A DNA stretch of 64,000 nt from Gemmobacter sp. GTDB lineage: Bacteria > Pseudomonadota > Alphaproteobacteria > Rhodobacterales > Rhodobacteraceae. The stretch spans positions 62,001-126,000 of the forward strand of contig NZ_JAUCBS010000008.1 in assembly GCF_034676705.1 (NCBI RefSeq). The letters are read 5' to 3'. Each line of letters opens with the position of its first letter. Position 1 is the first letter of the stretch. Under the pieces are notes generated by a model. That model was not told the origin of the DNA. It saw only the letters and a list, made by a program, of their open reading frames with translations, and searched no databases. A program made the translations under genes and the position numbers. Shown piece by piece: positions 60,861 to 64,000 of the stretch.

Positions 60861-62360
60861 TTACTTGAACGATTCCAGGCGGATGATCCCGTCGGGGAAG
60901 GGGCTGTATTCCGCCGTCTTCTTGGCGCCATAGACCAGGTTGATGTCCCACAGCGGCAGGAATTCCCGCATCTGGTTGCCCTTCCTGAACACCTCGGTGA
61001 TCAGCGCCTGCTGCTTGGCCTTGTCGGCCTCTTCGCGCTGTGCCTTGACCAGCTTGTCCAGTTCGGGGTCGGCGCTCCAGTTGTGGGTGCCGGCCTCATA
61101 CATGGTGCCCAGGATCGTCTCGGCATGGAACTGCGACGAGCCGAAGGCGAAGAAGGTCATCTTGTCCAGCTTGTTCTGCACCCATTTCGGGAAATAGGCG
61201 GTGAATTCCAGCGAATTCAGCTGCACGTTGATGCCTGCTTCCTTCAGATAGCCGGCAATCGCCTGTGCCTGTTCGTTGGCCAGGGCAAAGTTGTTGTTCG
61301 GATAGTCCATGACGACCGGGGTGCCGTCATAGCCCGATTCCTTGACCAGCGCCTTGGCCTTGGCCGGGTCATACTTCACCGGCGGGAAGTCGGCGGTATA
61401 CCCTTCGTTGTTCGGCGGAATGATGATGCCCGTGGCCTTGCCGGTGCCGCGCATCAGTTTCGTCGCAATCGCCTCGCGGTCGATCGCATAGTCGACCGCC
61501 TCGCGCAGCTTGGCATTGTTGAACGGGGCGACCGTCGGGTTCATGCCCAGATAGGCAACGCGAAAGCCCGATTCAGCTGCAACGACCAGATCATCCTTGC
61601 CCTGCAGCATCGGAACCAGTGACGGCGGCAGATCGGGAACGATGTCGACTTCGCCCGACAGCAGCGCATTGGCGCGGCCGGCGTCCGACGGGATCGGGCG
61701 GAAGGTTGCCTGCTTGACCGGCAGATCGCCGCCCCACCAGCCATCGAACGCCTCAAGGACCATGCGGTCGTCCTTGATCCATTCGACCATCTTGTAAGGC
61801 CCGGTGCCCACCGGCTTGGTGGCATAGCCGGCGTCGCCGACCTCTTCCCAGTATTTCTTGGACATGACGTAGGTGTATTTCGTCTGCCGGTCAAAGATCG
61901 CGTAGGCGGCCTTGATGTGGAAGACGACGGTCAGGTCATCGGGCGCCTCGACCTTGTCGACCAGCTTCAGAAAGTTGCGGACCGGCGTCTTGTCATCGGC
62001 CAGAATGCGCTCGACCGTCCATTTCACATCCGAGGCGGTCAGGTCATAGCCGTTGTGGAACTTGACGCCCGGTCGCAGCTTGAAGGTCCAGGTTTTCAGG
62101 TCGTCGGAATGGGTCCAGCTTTCCGCGACCTGGGGGATCACCTCGCCCTTCTTGCCGATCTGGGTCAGCGCCTCGAACACGTTCAGGCGGTAGTTCAGCC
62201 CGATCGGCGAGGTATCCTTGCTGGGATCGAGCGAGGGGAAATCGCCCGACAGGGCAACGGTCAGCTTTTCGGGGGTGGCCTGTGCAGCGGCGCCGGACAG
62301 GATCGTGGCGGCCAGCAGGGCGGTGCCCAGTGCCGTCCGCACGTGTCTCAGATACGTCAT
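60861..62360 (-). CDS. ABC transporter solute-binding protein, peptide/nickel family (SBP_bac_5)
   Basis: A 499-residue periplasmic receptor. Signal peptide: TALGTALLAATILSGAAAQA, then mature PEKLTVALSGDFPSLDPSKD. Family motifs are LRPGVKFHNGYDLTASDVKW, PVGTGPYKMVEWIKDDRMVL and NNAKLREAVDYAIDREAIAT. It stands alone, 13 kb from the permease/ATPase operon (43885-47680) that lacks a receptor, but the same ACTGTCAACAGT operator lies 119 bp upstream, so it is probably the partner. ATG at 62360 follows GGGAG. SBP_bac_5 proteins bind peptides and many other polar molecules, so the ligand is open. Confidence 0.9.
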   Translation of the reverse strand: MTYLRHVRTALGTALLAATILSGAAAQATPEKLTVALSGDFPSLDPSKDTSPIGLNYRLNVFEALTQIGKKGEVIPQVAESWTHSDDLKTWTFKLRPGVKFHNGYDLTASDVKWTVERILADDKTPVRNFLKLVDKVEAPDDLTVVFHIKAAYAIFDRQTKYTYVMSKKYWEEVGDAGYATKPVGTGPYKMVEWIKDDRMVLEAFDGWWGGDLPVKQATFRPIPSDAGRANALLSGEVDIVPDLPPSLVPMLQGKDDLVVAAESGFRVAYLGMNPTVAPFNNAKLREAVDYAIDREAIATKLMRGTGKATGIIIPPNNEGYTADFPPVKYDPAKAKALVKESGYDGTPVVMDYPNNNFALANEQAQAIAGYLKEAGINVQLNSLEFTAYFPKWVQNKLDKMTFFAFGSSQFHAETILGTMYEAGTHNWSADPELDKLVKAQREEADKAKQQALITEVFRKGNQMREFLPLWDINLVYGAKKTAEYSPFPDGIIRLESFK

Positions 62361-62478
62361 CGGTGTCTCCCAGTGTTGAATGGCGCCGGGTTCGTCCCGC
62401 GACGGCGGCGCTCCGTCCTTCAGAAGCGCGGCTGCCACCACGTTTCCATTGCCAAAGGCTAGTAGCGCACCCAGTCAA

Positions 62479-62490
62479 CTGTCAACAGTT
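62479..62490. promoter_or_regulatory. Regulon operator site 6 (solute-binding protein gene)
   Basis: ACTGTCAACAGT followed by TTAC, 119 bp upstream of the solute-binding gene; identical to sites 1 and 2. It links the receptor to the distant permease operon. Confidence 0.75.
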
Positions 62491-62856
62491 TACGGTTGGT
62501 GCGCAGGCCACATCGGGGGAATTTGCACATCGGGCAGGCGGCGAAGGTTGGATCAGGTTGTCCGCCGGATCGGCGGCGGCACGAACCACCCCGGGGGTCG
62601 CACCCGGATCCATGGTCGCTGCGCCCCGGACAAGCCCCCGGCAGCGGAAATCCCCACCCGATGCGCGCCGAATTATTACGGCTGAGGTCGTTCCTCGTGC
62701 TCGGCGCGATCGCCAGAACCTGAGAAGGAGCAGCGGTCATGTGATTGACGCACAACAGGCCTGGTACATGACCGCACCCGCCCGCTCTCCATCGGGTCCA
62801 GGCGGGGATTGCGTGTGCCCGGGCCGAACGTGATCGTCCGATTTCGGAGTTGCCGT
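62491..62856. other. Intergenic region without recognisable gene
   Basis: About 365 bp between operator site 6 and the small membrane protein gene. No frame matches a family on either strand. It marks the boundary between the regulon and the nor region. Confidence 0.35.
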
Positions 62857-63084
62857 TCAGGCGCCGTCGGCTTCATCCAGCAGATGCCGCACCCATAGCC
62901 CGGCCGCCCAAGCGGCAGGAAGGCCGAGCGGGCCGGACAGGACAAGCACGGTTGCCGGCGCAGGTGCCGCGAAACCCACCGATTGCATCAGCAAGCCCAG
63001 CATGAACAGGTTGATCGCCACTGCCCCCGCCGCAAAGACGTAAAGCAGGGCGGCCAGTTTCCAGACCGGCCAGCGGTCGTCCAT
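62857..63084 (-). CDS. Small two-helix membrane protein next to norCB
   Basis: A 75-residue protein with two hydrophobic segments, LAALLYVFAAGAVAINLFML (about 10-29) and APATVLVLSGPLGLPAAWAA (about 42-61), and charged ends. Small hydrophobic proteins occur beside nor genes in denitrifying alphaproteobacteria, but the function is not established. It is divergent from norC, with the FNR/NNR-type box between, so it may be co-induced by nitric oxide or low oxygen. Confidence 0.65.
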   Translation of the reverse strand: MDDRWPVWKLAALLYVFAAGAVAINLFMLGLLMQSVGFAAPAPATVLVLSGPLGLPAAWAAGLWVRHLLDEADGA

Positions 63085-63137
63085 CGGGGATCCTCCGTTG
63101 TGACGCCCCCGTCTAGGGCCGGGAAGATTCCGCAGCC

Positions 63138-63151
63138 TTGACTTTCGTCAA
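63138..63151. promoter_or_regulatory. FNR/NNR (DNR)-type box upstream of norC
   Basis: TTGA-CTTTCG-TCAA, a perfect TTGA-N6-TCAA site, 65 bp before the norC start. Such boxes bind CRP/FNR-family regulators (FNR, NNR, DNR) that induce denitrification genes under low oxygen or nitric oxide. Confidence 0.85.
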
Positions 63152-63215
63152 GGCCCCGCCACCCCCGTGCAGGCATTCCCGGACCTATCGCCAACCGCTC
63201 CGGGAGACCCTCGCC

Positions 63216-63668
63216 ATGCGCGACGTCCTGACCAAGAGCATGGCCCGGAACATCTTCTACGGCGGGTCACTGTTCTTCATCCTTGTTTTCATCGGCCTGT
63301 TCATCCACGGCCACTGGTATATCGTCAACGTTTCGACCGATCATGCGGGGATTACCGACAGCGTGGCGCGGGGCAAGCATGTCTGGGAACAGAAGGCCTG
63401 CGTGAACTGCCATTCGATCCTTGGCGAAGGCGCCTATTTCGCGCCCGAGGTCGGCAATGTCATGAAACGCTGGGGCGTGCAGGACGACCCGGACTCGGCG
63501 TTCGAAACGCTGAAAGGCTGGATGGAGGCGCAGCCCTCGGGCGTGCCGGGCCGCCGGCAAATGCCGCAGTTCCACCTGAGCGACGACGATATCCGCGCCC
63601 TGTCGGATTTCCTGCTGTGGACCGGGCGGATCAACACCCAGAACTGGCCGCCGAACGACGCGGGCTAA
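63216..63668 (+). CDS. norC: Nitric oxide reductase subunit C (cytochrome c)
   Basis: A 150-residue NorC: an N-terminal membrane anchor (IFYGGSLFFILVFIGLFIHG) and a periplasmic cytochrome c domain with the haem motif CVNCH (62-66) in WEQKACVNCHSILGEGAYFA and the distal Met in GRRQMPQFHLSDDDIR. It donates electrons to NorB, which reduces NO to N2O in the cytoplasmic membrane. ATG at 63216 gives the usual NorC length. norB follows ten bases later. Confidence 0.96.
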   Translation: MRDVLTKSMARNIFYGGSLFFILVFIGLFIHGHWYIVNVSTDHAGITDSVARGKHVWEQKACVNCHSILGEGAYFAPEVGNVMKRWGVQDDPDSAFETLKGWMEAQPSGVPGRRQMPQFHLSDDDIRALSDFLLWTGRINTQNWPPNDAG

Positions 63669-63678
63669 GGGGGACATC

Positions 63679-64000
63679 ATGAAATACCAATCACAAAAGA
63701 TCGCGCTGGCCTATATCCTGGTCTCGCTGGCCCTGTTCGCCGTTCAGGTCAGCATGGGCGTCGTCATCGGCTATATCTATGTCCAGCCGAATTTCCTGTC
63801 CGAAATCCTGCCGTTCAGCATCGGCCGCATGCTGCACACCAATTCGCTGATCGTCTGGCTGCTGACCGGGTTCTTCGGCGCGGCCTATTTCCTGATCCCC
63901 GAGGAGGCCGAGCGGGAAATCCATTCGGTCAAGGCCGCCTATATCCAGCTGGCCATCCTGGTCCTTGGCACCGCCGGGGTGGTGGTGACCTATCTGTTCA
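63679..64000 (+). CDS. norB: Nitric oxide reductase subunit B, N-terminal part (runs off window)
   Basis: The first about 107 residues of NorB, a haem-copper-family catalytic subunit. KYQSQKIALAYILVSLALFA, VVIGYIYVQPNFLSEILPFS and GRMLHTNSLIVWLLTGFFGA are the standard NorB start, including the first His ligand region (LHTNSLIVW). The rest lies beyond the window. With norC it forms a quinol- or cytochrome-fed NO reductase. Confidence 0.95.
   Translation, partial: MKYQSQKIALAYILVSLALFAVQVSMGVVIGYIYVQPNFLSEILPFSIGRMLHTNSLIVWLLTGFFGAAYFLIPEEAEREIHSVKAAYIQLAILVLGTAGVVVTYLF

Overview
The window is GC-rich, gene-dense DNA from a plasmid or chromid. The organism is most likely an alphaproteobacterium of the Rhodobacterales (Paracoccus/Rhodobacter type). 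This is inferred from a complete repABC replication-partition locus, two TRAP transporters, a norCB pair behind an FNR/NNR-type box, and densely coupled catabolic operons. No rRNA, tRNA, CRISPR array or phage module was seen. Long antisense open frames are frequent because of the high GC content and were ignored unless they matched a family.

Layout: (1) 1-1.25 kb, remains of a Tn5053/Tn402-like transposon (tniA, tniB, tniQ) broken up by an IS110-family fragment. (2) 1.56-5.0 kb, repA-repB-repC, with a candidate counter-transcribed RNA between repB and repC and two identical 14-bp palindromes at the two ends of repC (parS candidates). (3) 5.4-15.1 kb, a plus-strand catabolic cluster: VOC and metallo-beta-lactamase proteins, TRAP transporter, SDR, GntR regulator, FAD oxidoreductase, dienelactone hydrolase and flavin aromatic hydroxylase. 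(4) 15.1-16.3 kb, an ECF sigma factor and its NrsF-type membrane anti-sigma factor. (5) 16.7-27.6 kb, an Lrp regulator, crotonases, a creatininase-like enzyme, an AraC gene with an early stop codon, a luciferase-like monooxygenase, an acyl-CoA ligase, a second TRAP transporter and a RibB-like protein that lacks the RibB active site. (6) 28.0-30.4 kb, an RTX-type calcium-binding repeat protein. (7) 30.6-39.3 kb, an M19-like dipeptidase, LysR regulator, aldehyde dehydrogenase, NMT1/TauT-type ABC transporter, a frameshifted FAD oxidoreductase, a muconolactone-isomerase-like protein and RidA; the dipeptidase and dehydrogenase promoters share a 15-bp sequence. (8) 39.3-40.1 kb, a deletion scar holding pieces of two unrelated genes. 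(9) 40.1-43.8 kb, LysR plus epimerase, and a pduX-cobC pair for the cobalamin aminopropanol arm. (10) 43.9-62.5 kb, a large catabolic regulon. (11) 62.9-64.0 kb, a small membrane protein, norC and the start of norB.

Region 10 is the best candidate for an undescribed system. Six copies of a 12-bp inverted repeat (consensus ACTGT-N2-ACAGT; three identical, one with only the two central bases changed, two at 10/12) lie upstream of its transcription units: a peptide-type ABC permease with fused ATPase, alcohol and aldehyde dehydrogenases, an isochorismatase-like amidase, a GntR/FCD regulator, an amidohydrolase/crotonase/PaaK-like ligase/tandem alpha-beta hydrolase operon, an ICL-PEPM-family lyase/hydantoinase/FAD-oxidase operon, and the solute-binding protein lying 13 kb from its permease. 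The GntR/FCD protein encoded in the middle is the obvious regulator. The gene set suggests uptake and stepwise opening of a cyclic amide or imide-like compound, with oxidation, CoA activation and C-C cleavage of the product. The substrate cannot be read from sequence.

Several genes look recently damaged (araC amber codon, FAD oxidoreductase frameshift, transposon and deletion scars), so this accessory replicon appears to be in flux. Starts given here were chosen from Shine-Dalgarno spacing and family length; doubtful ones are noted.
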